In this document: in pieces, positions 57,169 to 64,000 of the stretch | Position numbering within the stretch: the first letter of the stretch is position 1 | How the letters are laid out: each line of letters begins with the position of its first letter | Source: Rhodobacter ferrooxidans | Lineage (GTDB): Bacteria > Pseudomonadota > Alphaproteobacteria > Rhodobacterales > Rhodobacteraceae | DNA: 64,000 bases | Assembly (NCBI RefSeq): GCF_000176015.1 | Contig: NZ_ACYY01000016.1 | Span: forward strand, 28,605 to 92,604 | Direction of reading: 5' to 3' | The notes under the pieces: model-generated | The model's database searches: none | What the model saw: only the letters and a program-made list of their open reading frames with translations | Told to the model about the DNA's origin: nothing | Program-made: the position numbers and the translations under genes

Positions 57169-57714
57169 TCAATTGCCAGCCGCCTGCAACTGCCGCACCG
57201 CCGCCGCCAGCCAGGCCAGATCGGCATCCTCGATCCCCAGCGCCGCCAGATGATCGGCGGTGTTGAAAAGGTAATCGCAGTTGCGCCCGCGCCCGCCTAC
57301 AGCCTGCGCAATGATCGCCGCCTGTTCCGGCAACGCCAGCCCGCCGCAATACTGCACATGGTCGGGGTCGATCACATAGGCCAGCGCCTCGACCCGCCCG
57401 CCACCCTGCAAATCCACCCAAAGCCGTTCTTCCAGATAGGCCGCCGAGATCAGCTCACGCTCGCGCAACCCCGCCAGCGTGTCCGCCTCGGCCCCACTTG
57501 CCACCCGAAACGCCACGCCGTCGCAATGCGCCCCCGCAGCCCGGTCCAGCGCCAGCACCAGCCCTGGTGCCGCCTCGGTGCCACGATGGTGGATGGATCG
57601 CATGCAGAAACTGCGGTGCCAGCCCGGCAGCCTGGCAATCCGGGTTTCCGCCACCGGAAACTCCGGGTTCCAGATCAGCGACCCATAGCCAAACACCCAA
57701 AGCTCCGACCCCAT
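57169..57714 (-). CDS. chaC: Glutathione-specific gamma-glutamylcyclotransferase (ChaC-like)
   Basis: Cleaves glutathione to 5-oxoproline and Cys-Gly, 181 residues. The substrate-binding loop is VFGYGSLIWNPEFP near residue 8, the ARLPGWHRSFCMRSIHHRGT region follows, and the catalytic Glu lies in SAAYLEERLWVDLQ near residue 100. AAGGAGG precedes the ATG by about nine bases. Divergent from the DUF2125 gene. Confidence 0.92.
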   Translation of the reverse strand: MGSELWVFGYGSLIWNPEFPVAETRIARLPGWHRSFCMRSIHHRGTEAAPGLVLALDRAAGAHCDGVAFRVASGAEADTLAGLRERELISAAYLEERLWVDLQGGGRVEALAYVIDPDHVQYCGGLALPEQAAIIAQAVGGRGRNCDYLFNTADHLAALGIEDADLAWLAAAVRQLQAAGN

Positions 57715-57778
57715 CGCGCTGGCCCTCCTTGCCTGCGCCCTGTAAACACAAGCGGCGGGGAAATGGAAAGGGGCGGCG

Positions 57779-58771
57779 ATGCGCAGGCTGTTGGCATGGG
57801 GGCTGGGGCTGGCAGTGGCGTGGAGCGGGCTGTGGTTCGCCGCCACCTTGGCGTTGCAAACCGCCGCCGAGCAGTGGTTCGCATCGCAAGCAGCCCAAGG
57901 GATGCGGGCGCAGCGTGACAGCCTGACCGTGCAGGGCTTTCCCGGCACCATCGACCTTGCCGCCACCGGCATTGACCTTGCAAACCCCGCCACCGGCATC
58001 GGCTGGCAGGCGCCGTCGCTAAGCCTTGCCACCACGGCCTGGTGGCCCTGGCAACTTACCGCCACCCTGCCCGCCACCCAAACGATCACGGCACCCGGCG
58101 AAACCATCACCCTGACCTCGGACGCGCTGCAAGCCAGCACCTCCGTCGCCCCCGGCCTCGATCTGCGGCTCGACACCATTACACTTTCCGGCACGGCGCT
58201 GGATGCCCTTTCAAACCTCGGCTGGCACCTCGCCGCCGACCAGCTTGACCTGACCACAACGCCCGATCCGTCGCAGCCCAACGCCTACGCGCTGCACCTG
58301 CACCTGACGAATTTCGCCCCCGACCCGGCGTTGCTGGCCCGCCTGCAAAGCCAGCCGCCCCTACCCGCCCAGATCGAAACCATGCAGCTTGAGGCCATCG
58401 CCGCCTTCACCGCCCCGCTGGATCGCCACGCCGAAACCACCCGCCCCGGCGTGGCACTCCTGACCATCAGCCAGAGCCTGATCCGCTGGGGCACCCTGTC
58501 CCTCACCGCCAGCGGCAGCGTGCAAGCCGACGCGAATGGCCGCGCCGAAGGCCGCATCAACCTGACGCTGACCAACTGGCGCACCGCCTTTGCCCTGGCG
58601 CAAACCTCCGGCCTGATCAAACCGGAACTTGCCCCCACCATCGAGCGCGCCCTGACCCTGCTTTCCAGCCAATCCGGCGACCCCGAAACCCTGGCGCTGC
58701 CGCTGGCCTTTCAGCAAGGCCGCATGAGCCTCGGCCCGCTGCCCCTCGGTCCAGCCCCACGGCTGAACTAA
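57779..58771 (+). CDS. DUF2125 domain-containing protein
   Basis: The protein is 330 residues with an N-terminal signal or anchor helix (MRRLLAWGLGLAVAWSGLWF), then beta-rich DUF2125 sequence (LTVQGFPGTIDLAATGIDLA, LTLTNWRTAFALAQ). The family is restricted mainly to alphaproteobacteria and has no established role; an extracytoplasmic location is inferred. Divergent from chaC, 64-base gap. Followed by dispersed element copy D. Confidence 0.85.
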   Translation: MRRLLAWGLGLAVAWSGLWFAATLALQTAAEQWFASQAAQGMRAQRDSLTVQGFPGTIDLAATGIDLANPATGIGWQAPSLSLATTAWWPWQLTATLPATQTITAPGETITLTSDALQASTSVAPGLDLRLDTITLSGTALDALSNLGWHLAADQLDLTTTPDPSQPNAYALHLHLTNFAPDPALLARLQSQPPLPAQIETMQLEAIAAFTAPLDRHAETTRPGVALLTISQSLIRWGTLSLTASGSVQADANGRAEGRINLTLTNWRTAFALAQTSGLIKPELAPTIERALTLLSSQSGDPETLALPLAFQQGRMSLGPLPLGPAPRLN

Positions 58772-58776
58772 GCCCA

Positions 58777-58841
58777 TTCACCTTTGCAAAAATATCCTCG
58801 GGGGAAGGCGTGCCTGCACGCCGTGGGGGCAGACAGCCCCC
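58777..58841. repeat. Dispersed modular element, copy D
   Basis: TTCACCTTTG, AAATATCC and TCGGGGG at 58777-58804, then a hairpin GGCGTG-CCTG-CACGCC (58807-58822), then the palindrome GGGGGCAGACAGCCCCC (58825-58841). Same module order as copy A read on the other strand, with an unrelated hairpin sequence of the same form. It lies between convergent DUF2125 and extensin genes. Confidence 0.8.
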
Positions 58842-58869
58842 TCTTCCTTCACGGAAACCAGCGTCTGCC

Positions 58870-59736
58870 TCAACGGCAATACGACCCGCTGCGATAGCGC
58901 GCGGTGTCAAAATGCATGTGATCCTCGTGATAGCCATCCGACCCCGGCCCCAGCGTGGTGCCAAACACCCCGCAGGCGGCGCGATAGGCGGCCTTGATCG
59001 GTTTGCTGCCGCGCCAGTTGTCCGCCACCGTCAGCACCCGGCCATCGGCCAGCACCAGACCGGAAATATCCAGTGCCCGGCCGCGGCCATGCTCGCTGAT
59101 CTTCGCACCGCGCTTGTTGTTGCGCGGACGGCAGGCGTAATGGGCTGCCACCTGCAACTGCACCACCGGGTTGCGGCGGAACTGCGGTTGCAGGCCGTCC
59201 TGCACCCAGGCCTTCAACGCCCGCGCTGTGGGGCAATCTATCGTCGCGGCCTGGCTCAGCCGCACACCGGCGACCGCGGTGATCCGCACCGCATCCGGCA
59301 CACCGCAGCCCCGCACCCGCGAGGTGATCGGCGCGATGGCCTCGCCGCGAATCTCGGCATCGCCGCAGACAGCACCTCGCCGGGTGCGCAGGCTTTCATT
59401 GCCAGGCTGGGTGCGCACGGCAGCCGCTTGCACCACGACTTCGGGTGCCGTTGCCCGCGCCGTCAAACCCGCAGGCCGGGGCTTTGGCCGTGGCACCATC
59501 GCGGCAACCTGCACCACGGCTTCAGGGGTGATGTCCGGCACCAGCCCGGCAGGCCGCGGTTTTGGCCGCAGCATCGGCGGCACGGCACTGGCCTGGGCAA
59601 TGGCACCGGGCGCTTCGGTCACCTGCTGCACCAGACCGGGGCGCGGCAGCGGTCGAGGCGAATGGTCGGGGGCGTCGGCAAAGGCACCAGAGGCCAGCAG
59701 CATCCATGCCGTTGCCAATCGCCGCGCCCATCGCAT
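58870..59736 (-). CDS. Extensin-like family protein
   Basis: The protein is 288 residues, exported (signal peptide MRWARRLATAWMLLASGAFA). A proline/arginine-rich linker (LRPKPRPAGL, PRPKPRPAGL repeats) leads to the extensin-like C-terminal domain with CGVPDAVRI, HGRGRALDISGLVLADGRVL and GYHEDHMHFDTARY, whose His and Asp pattern resembles D-Ala-D-Ala-type metallopeptidases of cell-wall remodelling. The enzymatic role is inference. Four bases after tyrC, in the hisC-tyrC operon. Confidence 0.87.
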   Translation of the reverse strand: MRWARRLATAWMLLASGAFADAPDHSPRPLPRPGLVQQVTEAPGAIAQASAVPPMLRPKPRPAGLVPDITPEAVVQVAAMVPRPKPRPAGLTARATAPEVVVQAAAVRTQPGNESLRTRRGAVCGDAEIRGEAIAPITSRVRGCGVPDAVRITAVAGVRLSQAATIDCPTARALKAWVQDGLQPQFRRNPVVQLQVAAHYACRPRNNKRGAKISEHGRGRALDISGLVLADGRVLTVADNWRGSKPIKAAYRAACGVFGTTLGPGSDGYHEDHMHFDTARYRSGSYCR

Positions 59737-59740
59737 CCGC

Positions 59741-60718
59741 CTAATGCTCCTCGCCCGCCGGATTCACGCCCGCCGGATTCACGCCTGCCGGCTTCACGCC
59801 TGCCTGCACCTGCGCCGACCGCCCGAAATCGGCGGCGGCGGTGTCCTGCCCCGCTTCGATGATACCACGGCGGATCGCGCGTGTCCGGGTGAAATAAGCG
59901 TGCAGATGCTCGCCGTCCCCCAGCCGGATCGCGCGCTGCAAGGCAAACAGCTCCTCGGTAAAGCGGCCCAGGATGTCCAGCGTCGCTTCCTTGTTGTTCA
60001 AGAACACGTCGCGCCACATCGTCGGGTCGCTGGCCGCAATCCGGGTGAAATCGCGGAAACCGGCGGCGGAATAGCGGATCACTTCGCTGTCGGTGACGCG
60101 TCGCAGGTCGTCGGCCACACCGACCATGGTATAGGCAATCAGGTGCGGCGTGTGACTGGTGACGGCCAGCACCAGATCATGGTGGGCTGCGTCCATCACA
60201 TCGACATTGGCCCCCATCGCGACCAACAGGCTGAGCAGCCGCGCCAAGGCCGCGGGGTCGGTGCCCTCGGCGGGGGTCAGCAGCCACCAGCGGTTCTGGA
60301 ACAGTGACGCAAACCCCGAGCGCGGCCCGGAATGTTCGGTTCCCGCCAGGGGGTGCCCGGGGATGAAATGCACGCCCGCCGGAATATGCGGTGCCACCGC
60401 CGCAATCACCGCCTGCTTGACGGAACCCACATCCGTCACCGTGGCCCCCGCTGCCAGATGCGGGGCAATCTCGGCAGCAATCGCGGCCATCGCCCCCACC
60501 GGCACCGCCAGCACCACCAGATCGGCGCCCTGCACCGCCTCGGCCGCCGTGTCGTAAACCCGGTCGCAGATGCCGATCTCCAGCGCCGTGGCGCGGGTTT
60601 CGGCAGACCGCGCGGTGCCGACGATTTCATCTGCCAGCCCGCCCGCCCGCATCGCATGCGCCATCGACGAGGCAATCAGCCCCAGCCCGATCAGCGCCAC
60701 CCGTTGATAGATCGCCAT
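59741..60718 (-). CDS. tyrC: Prephenate/arogenate dehydrogenase (TyrC-like)
   Basis: NAD(P)-dependent cyclohexadienyl dehydrogenase for tyrosine synthesis, 325 residues. Rossmann start VALIGLGLIASSMAHAMRAG, VTDVGSVKQAVIAAV near residue 95, the catalytic PGHPLAGTEHSGPRSGF near residue 120 and AVTSHTPHLIAYTM near 185. The C-terminus ends in a short tandem repeat (AGVKPAGVNPAGVNPAGEEH) outside the enzyme core. One base overlap with hisC (TGATG). Confidence 0.92.
   Translation of the reverse strand: MAIYQRVALIGLGLIASSMAHAMRAGGLADEIVGTARSAETRATALEIGICDRVYDTAAEAVQGADLVVLAVPVGAMAAIAAEIAPHLAAGATVTDVGSVKQAVIAAVAPHIPAGVHFIPGHPLAGTEHSGPRSGFASLFQNRWWLLTPAEGTDPAALARLLSLLVAMGANVDVMDAAHHDLVLAVTSHTPHLIAYTMVGVADDLRRVTDSEVIRYSAAGFRDFTRIAASDPTMWRDVFLNNKEATLDILGRFTEELFALQRAIRLGDGEHLHAYFTRTRAIRRGIIEAGQDTAAADFGRSAQVQAGVKPAGVNPAGVNPAGEEH
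59752..59810 (-). repeat. 15-bp tandem repeat in the tyrC 3' end
   Basis: Three copies and a partial fourth of a 15-base unit (plus-strand CGCCCGCCGGATTCA, third copy with three changes) at 59752-59796 and on. It encodes the repeated five residues PAGVN at the end of TyrC. In-frame period, so copy-number changes would alter only tail length. Confidence 0.85.
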
Positions 60719-61803
60719 CACCGCACACCCTTGAACTGCGCCACCGCATGCGCCACCCGCCGACAGCCCGAGGCGTCGCCGACGGTGATGCGCAGGCACT
60801 GCGGCAACTTGTAGCCCGCCACCTGCCGCACCAGCAGCCCCTGGGTTTGCAGATAGTCGTCGCAAGCCTGCGCCTCGGCCTGGTCGGCAAAGCGTGCCAG
60901 CACGAAATTCGCCATCGAGATGTCCGAGGGCACACCAAGCTCCGCCAAGGCCTCGGCCAGCCAGACCCGCTGGCGGGCATTGTCGGCGCGGCACTTGGCG
61001 ACGTAATCCTGATCGCGCACTGCCGCCTCGGCGGTTTCCAGCGCGGTGTTCGACAGGTTGAACGGCCCGCGGATGCGGTTCAGCACGTCGATGATCGGCT
61101 GCGGCCCGTAGCCCCAGCCGATGCGCAACCCGCCCAGCCCGTAGATCTTGGAAAACGTGCGGGTCATCACCACGTTGCCGCGCGCCTCGATCAGCGCCAG
61201 TCCGGCGTCGTAGCCTTCGACATATTCGGCGTAAGCCCCGTCCAGCACCAGAATTGCCTGATCGGGCAGACCATCGGCCAGCCGCGCCACATCGGCGGCG
61301 CTGATCATCGTGCCGGTCGGGTTGTTGGGGTTGGCGATGAACACCAGCCGCGTGCGGTGATTGCAGGCCGCCAGCAGCGCATCGACATCGGTGGTGCGCT
61401 CGCGCTCGGGCACCTCGACCGGGGTCGCACCAACCGCCATGGCGGAAATGCGATACATCAGAAAGCCGTGCTCGGTGAACAGCACTTCGTCGCCCGGCCC
61501 GGCATAGGCCTGGCACAGGAAGGTGATGATCTCGTCCGACCCGGCGCCACAGATCACCCGGCCCGCGTCCAGCTTGTGCACTTCGGCAATCGCCGTGCGC
61601 AGGGCAAGATGGTCGGTCGAGGGATAGCGGTGGATCTGATGCACCGAGCGCAAAAACGCCTCCTTGGCCTTGTCGGATGGGCCAAAGGGGTTCTCGTTCG
61701 ACGACAGCTTCAGCGCGTTTGCCACCCCGGAAATGGCGCTTTTGCCGCCCTGATACAGAGCGATGTCAAGGATGCCCGGCTGCGGGCGGATGGCGTCGCT
61801 CAT
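60718..61803 (-). CDS. hisC: Histidinol-phosphate/aromatic aminotransferase HisC
   Basis: PLP aminotransferase of 361 residues, fold type [18 protein letters not shown] near residue 33, [23 protein letters not shown] and the Schiff-base Lys in [19 protein letters not shown] near residue 225. It makes histidinol phosphate; next to tyrC it may also transaminate prephenate or phenylpyruvate. Two ATGs at 61806 and 61803; the second has GGAG at a better distance. Confidence 0.94.
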   Translation of the reverse strand: MSDAIRPQPGILDIALYQGGKSAISGVANALKLSSNENPFGPSDKAKEAFLRSVHQIHRYPSTDHLALRTAIAEVHKLDAGRVICGAGSDEIITFLCQAYAGPGDEVLFTEHGFLMYRISAMAVGATPVEVPERERTTDVDALLAACNHRTRLVFIANPNNPTGTMISAADVARLADGLPDQAILVLDGAYAEYVEGYDAGLALIEARGNVVMTRTFSKIYGLGGLRIGWGYGPQPIIDVLNRIRGPFNLSNTALETAEAAVRDQDYVAKCRADNARQRVWLAEALAELGVPSDISMANFVLARFADQAEAQACDDYLQTQGLLVRQVAGYKLPQCLRITVGDASGCRRVAHAVAQFKGVR

Positions 61804-61936
61804 CATTCACTCCAAACTGTCGCGCCGGTTCTAGCGGCGGGCTCGCACCAAGGCCAGTGGGATGTTAGTGGCGCAGGCAGCGTGTCAGGCAAAAGTGGAT
61901 ACCGGTTTTGCCGCCCGACACGCGAACATCGAAAGC

Positions 61937-62473
61937 CTAATGCTTGTCGGTCTTGCCGGCCATCCAGTCCATCAGCGCCAGCAGCACGCCGGACACCACG
62001 AAGGTCAGATGCAGGATCACCATCCACATCAGTTGCGCCTGGTCGATCACATGGCCTTCAGGCGCCTTGCCCAGTTCCATGAACACCTTCAGCAGGTGAA
62101 TCCCCGAGATCGCCACGATCGAGGCGATCAGTTTCATCTTCAGCCCCGAGAAATCGACCTTGCCCATCCATTCGGGCTTGTCTTCATTGTCGTCGATATC
62201 CAGCTTCGAGACGAAATTCTCGTAGCCGGAAAACAGCACGATCAGCATCAGGTTGGCCGCCAGCGTCAGGTCGATCAGCGACAGGATCGCAAGGATGCCC
62301 TTGTCGGCATCCATGCTCAGGGTCAGCGGCACATAGTGGATCAGTTCCTGCACGAACACCACGACCAGCATGCCCAGCGCCACCACCAGCCCCAGATACA
62401 TCGGCGCCATCAGCCAACGCGAGGAAAACAGGCCTTTTTCAATGAAACGTTCGATCCAGGGTTTGTCCGACAT
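61937..62473 (-). CDS. UPF0114 family membrane protein (TIGR00645)
   Basis: The protein is 178 residues with four hydrophobic helices: WLMAPMYLGLVVALGMLVVV, GILAILSLIDLTLAANLMLI, MKLIASIVAISGIHLLKVF, MWMVILHLTFVVSGVLLALM. A conserved family of unknown function. GGAG lies six bases before the ATG at 62473; an earlier frame start at 62536 overlaps the rpsD terminator and is unlikely. Downstream of rpsD on the same strand. Confidence 0.9.
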   Translation of the reverse strand: MSDKPWIERFIEKGLFSSRWLMAPMYLGLVVALGMLVVVFVQELIHYVPLTLSMDADKGILAILSLIDLTLAANLMLIVLFSGYENFVSKLDIDDNEDKPEWMGKVDFSGLKMKLIASIVAISGIHLLKVFMELGKAPEGHVIDQAQLMWMVILHLTFVVSGVLLALMDWMAGKTDKH

Positions 62474-62500
62474 CAGGGGCTCCGCGGTCCGGGTAAATGC

Positions 62501-62524
62501 AAAAGGCCCGCCTTGCGGCGAGCC
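62501..62524 (-). terminator. Terminator of rpsD
   Basis: Minus-strand GGCTCGCC, GCAA loop, GGCGGGCC (one G-T pair), then TTTTGC, 40 bases after the rpsD stop and before the UPF0114 start. Confidence 0.8.
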
Positions 62525-62563
62525 CCCGTCTGCCACAGGGGCAGTCTGCCGAAGGGGCAGGGA

Positions 62564-63184
62564 TCAGTTCTTGGCGTAGAATTCGACCACCAGGTTCGGT
62601 TCCATCTGCACCGGATAGGGCACGTCGCCCAGGCCCGGAGTGCGGACGAACTTCACCGTCAGCTTGGACTGATCGACCTCCAGATAGTCCGGAATGTCAC
62701 GCTCGGTCAGTTGCGAGGCCTCCAGGATCAGCGCAAGCTGCTTGGATTTCTGCCGCACTTCGATGATGTCGCCTTCCTTGACGCGGTAAGAGGCGATGTT
62801 GACGCGCACCCCGTTCACCGTGACATGGCCGTGGTTCACGAACTGGCGCGCGGCGAAGATCGTCGCCACCAGCTTGGCGCGGTAGCACACCGCATCCAGA
62901 CGGCGCTCCAGCAGACCCACCAGCATCTCGCCGGTGTCGCCCTTCACACGCTCGGCCTCGGCAAAGATCTTGCGGAACTGCTTTTCCGTCAGATCGCCGT
63001 AATAGCCCTTCAGTTTCTGCTTGGCGCGCAGCTGGGTGCCGAAGTCCGAAAGCTTGTTCTTGCGGCGCTGGCCGTGCTGGCCCGGGCCGTATTCGCGCTT
63101 GTTCAGCGGCGACTTGGCACGGCCCCAGATGTTTTCGCCCATGCGGCGGTCAATTTTATGCTTGGCAGAGGTGCGTTTGGTCAC
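62564..63184 (-). CDS. rpsD: 30S ribosomal protein S4
   Basis: 16S rRNA-binding assembly protein, 206 residues. [20 protein letters not shown] near residue 19, the S4 domain [20 protein letters not shown] then [17 protein letters not shown], and the C-terminal VEFYAKN. The start is a GTG at 63184 with AAGGAG eight bases upstream. Alphaproteobacterial S4 normally lacks the zinc cluster, as here. Confidence 0.96.
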   Translation of the reverse strand: MTKRTSAKHKIDRRMGENIWGRAKSPLNKREYGPGQHGQRRKNKLSDFGTQLRAKQKLKGYYGDLTEKQFRKIFAEAERVKGDTGEMLVGLLERRLDAVCYRAKLVATIFAARQFVNHGHVTVNGVRVNIASYRVKEGDIIEVRQKSKQLALILEASQLTERDIPDYLEVDQSKLTVKFVRTPGLGDVPYPVQMEPNLVVEFYAKN

Positions 63185-63315
63185 CGCTGATCTCCTTCAG
63201 TTATGGGTGCTCTTTCGGCTGGTCCGATATTCGGGGCCTCAAAGCGTCACGAAGGGCGTTGTCCTCTGATCTTGCGATCCGACAGGTCATTCCTTGCGGA
63301 AGCCACCAACACCAA

Positions 63316-63341
63316 TGAAAAGCCCCGGATTCTCATCCGGG
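63316..63341 (-). terminator. Terminator of the Hint-domain gene
   Basis: Minus-strand CCCGGAT, GAGA loop, ATCCGGG, then GCTTTTC (63341 down to 63316), 46 bases after the stop of the Hint gene. Confidence 0.8.
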
Positions 63342-63387
63342 ACATGGGGCGGCTTATACAGGGGCAAACCGCAGAGTCAACACGCCA

Positions 63388-64000
63388 TCAGGCGGCCAGA
63401 TCGTGCCGCAATATCGCGGCTTCCGAGGCCGTCAGGTTGCGCCGGGCATGGTCGCCATAGCTGTAGGGGTTTTGGGCAATATGCGGCAGCATCCCCAGCA
63501 GCGCCGCCCGCTGCGACGGCTCGATGGTTTCCAGCGCGGTGTTGGCGGGGTGAAAGCTTTCGGTCTCCAGCCCGTTGGCCCAGACGATCTGATGCGCCTC
63601 CAGCAGGATATGCACATAGGTGACTTCACGCAGTTGCCGATCCACCATGATCGAGTGGTCGTTCACCAGATCCTCGGCGGTCACCAGGACTTCGGAGACG
63701 TTGAACAACGCCTGCGCCGCCGCCCCCTGCACCAGCATCCGGTGCTGCGGCGACACCACCAACTCGTCTTCGGGCCGCCCGACGCCCAGCGCCCCGGTGC
63801 GGAACCGGATCGGGCGCAGATGCGGCATGGCATGCAGCCGCGCGCCGCTCATCCGGCGCTGGCCGGCCCACAACACCTCTTGCGGGCCGTTGTCCTTGGT
63901 CAGGATCTGCATGCCGGGGCGCAGATGCTGGATCAGGCAGAAACCATCAGGGGTGGAAATGCGGGTATCGGGGGTGAAACAGATCACCCCGCCCGTCGCC
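63388..64000 (-). CDS. Hint (Hedgehog/intein) domain protein (5' partial)
   Basis: The coding frame continues past the window end, so the N-terminus is missing. The visible 204 residues begin near the Hint active site, VICFTPDTRISTPDG, with the nucleophile Cys at residue about 7 of the visible part. VVSPQHRMLVQGAAAQALF holds the conserved His of the Hint fold, and the end HARRNLTASEAAILRHDLAA is typical of Rhodobacteraceae Hint proteins. A GTG two codons before the Cys at 63987 is unlikely to be the start because VICFTP is normally internal (GGVICFTP). Confidence 0.85.
   Translation of the reverse strand, partial: ATGGVICFTPDTRISTPDGFCLIQHLRPGMQILTKDNGPQEVLWAGQRRMSGARLHAMPHLRPIRFRTGALGVGRPEDELVVSPQHRMLVQGAAAQALFNVSEVLVTAEDLVNDHSIMVDRQLREVTYVHILLEAHQIVWANGLETESFHPANTALETIEPSQRAALLGMLPHIAQNPYSYGDHARRNLTASEAAILRHDLAA

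Noticed and set aside
55768..57918. 716-codon plus-strand open frame over the ion-channel gene
   Set aside because: Antisense to two well-supported genes and lacking any domain pattern.

Overview
The window reads as a continuous piece of chromosome from an alphaproteobacterium of the Rhodobacteraceae (Rhodobacter/Gemmobacter/Tabrizicola-like). The basis is high GC with G/C-ending codons, an fdsGBACD NAD-dependent formate dehydrogenase cluster, a fused sat-cysC gene, an F1-only atpHAGDC operon, a CIRCE-controlled groESL, Hsp20 followed by DUF1150, and many families typical of this group (UbiK, YcgN, DUF2125, UPF0114, MaoC, Hint). The genus cannot be fixed from the sequence alone. Almost all of the DNA is coding. 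No intergenic gap exceeds about 300 bases, and I found no tRNA, rRNA, CRISPR array, insertion sequence or prophage.

Layout. 1-7.2 kb: end of a YbjN-like gene, an L,D-transpeptidase lipoprotein, creatinase, a P1-family aminopeptidase, a pgsA-moaD-moaE operon, a secreted SH3/crystallin-fold protein and a cysteine-rich thioredoxin-fold protein. 7.3-12.2 kb: uvrC, then a minus-strand run of S49 protease, a zinc-ribbon microprotein, a Ca2+/Na+ antiporter and a pteridine-reductase-like SDR. 12.3-19.2 kb: a LysR regulator and the complete fdsGBACD formate dehydrogenase operon. 19.2-21.6 kb: a small membrane protein and a NarL-type two-component system. 21.7-24.7 kb: ubiK divergent from the tightly overlapped lgt-midA-pgeF operon. 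25-28.7 kb: a 49-residue basic microprotein, an Lrp regulator divergent from trxB, and sat-cysC. 28.8-31.2 kb: two tandem cytochrome b561 paralogues, then hsp20-DUF1150 and a DUF465 gene. 31.3-35.2 kb: purEK, a lipase-like esterase and a Nudix-greB-GNAT operon. 35.3-40.5 kb: groESL, a TraB/GumN protein, Mn-pyrophosphatase and a HAD hydrolase. 40.6-45 kb: MaoC, ribF, ycgN, threonine aldolase, prs and an H-type lectin. 45.2-50 kb: atpHAGDC. 50.3-54.4 kb: a methyltransferase, gloB and clpA. 54.5-57.1 kb: a non-flagellar MotAB/ExbB-like pair. 57.2-64 kb: chaC, DUF2125, extensin, tyrC, hisC, UPF0114, rpsD and a Hint-domain gene cut by the window end.

How genes work together. Formate oxidation to NADH (Fds) sits with its own LysR regulator and the FdsC sulfurtransferase-type maturation factor. 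MoaD and MoaE supply the molybdopterin this enzyme needs. Sat-CysC activates sulfate. HisC and TyrC serve aromatic or histidine synthesis. GroESL and Hsp20 carry recognisable heat-shock control elements.

Most interesting for follow-up. (1) The ion-channel/peptidoglycan-anchor pair at 54.5-57.1 kb, built like a flagellar stator or Zorya ZorAB but with a very long periplasmic coiled coil and no defence or flagellar neighbours. (2) Two dispersed intergenic repeat families: a modular element with two conserved boxes flanking a variable hairpin, including one near-perfect 37-bp inverted repeat, and a paired AT-rich palindrome found in two convergent intergenic gaps. (3) Several small proteins and regulatory dyads described below.
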